A stretch of 6,643 nt of DNA, from positions 1 through 6,643 of the forward strand of contig CAYNNP010000302.1 in assembly GCA_964398215.1 (NCBI GenBank), in the 5' to 3' direction. Source of the stretch: CAYNNP01 sp964398215. Its GTDB lineage: Bacteria; Planctomycetota; Planctomycetia; Pirellulales; Pirellulaceae. Every line of letters starts with the position of its first letter. Position 1 is the stretch's first letter. Shown here one piece after another: positions 6,423 through 6,643 of this stretch. The position numbers were made by a program, and so were the translations under genes. The notes beneath the pieces were generated by a model. The model saw only the letters and a list, made by a program, of their open reading frames with translations. It did no database searches and was not told the DNA's origin.

Positions 6423-6431
6423 TGGTAAAAT
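6423..6431 (+). promoter_or_regulatory. Candidate extended -10 promoter for the last ORF
   Basis: TGGTAAAAT contains the -10 box TAAAAT (6426-6431) preceded by the TGn extension. The hexamer 17 bases upstream (TTTTGG, 6403-6408) is a poor -35 box. Transcription would start near 6438, about 48 bases before the GTG at 6486. The rest of 6336-6485 has no gene that I can support. Confidence 0.35.
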
Positions 6432-6485
6432 CAATCGCATGTAGCCTTGTCCTCGTTGGCGTTGTCCAGTTGATGTGAGCCATTC

Positions 6486-6643
6486 GTGACCGAAACCGAC
6501 GACAACGATTCTGAACTACCTCCAGAAGAATTCGAGGATGGATGTACCCTTGGCCCTAGTGACAATACGGTCAACACGGATTCCGATGGACGTCCACTTT
6601 CCGGCACACTGGGCCCTGGTGACATTACGGTCAACACGGATTC
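6486..6643 (+). CDS. Start of an acidic repeat-containing protein, function unknown (runs off the window)
   Basis: The frame opens at GTG 6486, shortly after an in-frame TGA at 6471, and stays open for 52 codons to the window end. It is the only start available in this frame. No clear Shine-Dalgarno precedes it. The N-terminus is strongly acidic (many Asp and Glu in residues 3-18), without a signal peptide or membrane segment. From residue 21 there is a 20-residue repeat: TLGPSDNTVNTDSDGRPLSG followed by TLGPGDITVNTD, with conserved core TLGP-D-TVNTD. I do not recognise the family. An N-terminal regulatory segment of a larger signalling protein, for instance a kinase near the FHA gene, is possible but only a guess. 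Conservation of the repeat at protein level and the open frame support a true gene. Confidence 0.6.
   Translation, partial: MTETDDNDSELPPEEFEDGCTLGPSDNTVNTDSDGRPLSGTLGPGDITVNTD
6546..6643 (+). repeat. 60-bp coding tandem repeat (one full unit and a partial second)
   Basis: The unit beginning at 6546 recurs at 6606, exactly 60 bases later. The first 38 bases of the two units agree at 34 positions, with the stretch TACGGTCAACACGGATTC identical. The period is a whole number of codons, so expansion or loss of units keeps the frame. More units may follow outside the window. Confidence 0.8.

Overview
The window looks like chromosomal DNA of a planctomycete of the Rhodopirellula/Pirellulaceae type. 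The main clue is an interspersed element whose core, GTAACCCGAAGCGTCAGCGAG, reads V-T-R-S-V-S-E in one frame. I know this element as very common in those genomes. Balanced base composition (about half G+C by eye), frequent GTG/TTG starts, an oversized prepilin peptidase and a stand-alone FHA protein also fit. The genus assignment is inference from memory, not a database result.

Layout. (1) Positions 1-198 hold no gene. The first 16 bases are the end of the interspersed repeat, and a strong Shine-Dalgarno lies just before the first gene. (2) Positions 199-2540 hold two ketosynthase-fold genes in a tight operon with ATGA overlap. The first (199-1242) is a shortened ketosynthase homologue that has lost the active-site Cys and both catalytic His. 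The second (1239-2540) is an intact ketosynthase with a Cys-His-His triad. Together they resemble a KS/chain-length-factor pair. (3) Positions 2684-3934, minus strand, encode a large A24-family prepilin peptidase convergent with the ketosynthases. (4) Positions 3935-4222 are a divergent intergenic region with inverted repeats. (5) Positions 4223-5422 encode an RlmI-type 23S rRNA m5C methyltransferase starting at TTG. (6) Positions 5577-6239 encode a small FHA-domain protein with its own likely promoter. (7) Positions 6240-6485 carry a complete copy of the interspersed element, a 24-bp near-perfect inverted repeat, and a possible promoter. (8) From 6486 a new acidic ORF starts and runs off the edge. 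It contains a 20-residue tandem repeat and its function is not recognised.

How the genes relate. Only the two ketosynthase genes clearly work together. They probably form a heterodimer that condenses acyl chains, but no carrier protein, ketoreductase or dehydratase lies in the window, so partners must be encoded elsewhere. The prepilin peptidase (pilin/pseudopilin maturation), the rRNA methyltransferase (ribosome maturation) and the FHA protein (phosphothreonine recognition) look like independent transcription units. The FHA gene and the acidic repeat ORF may share a signalling role, but only their proximity suggests it.
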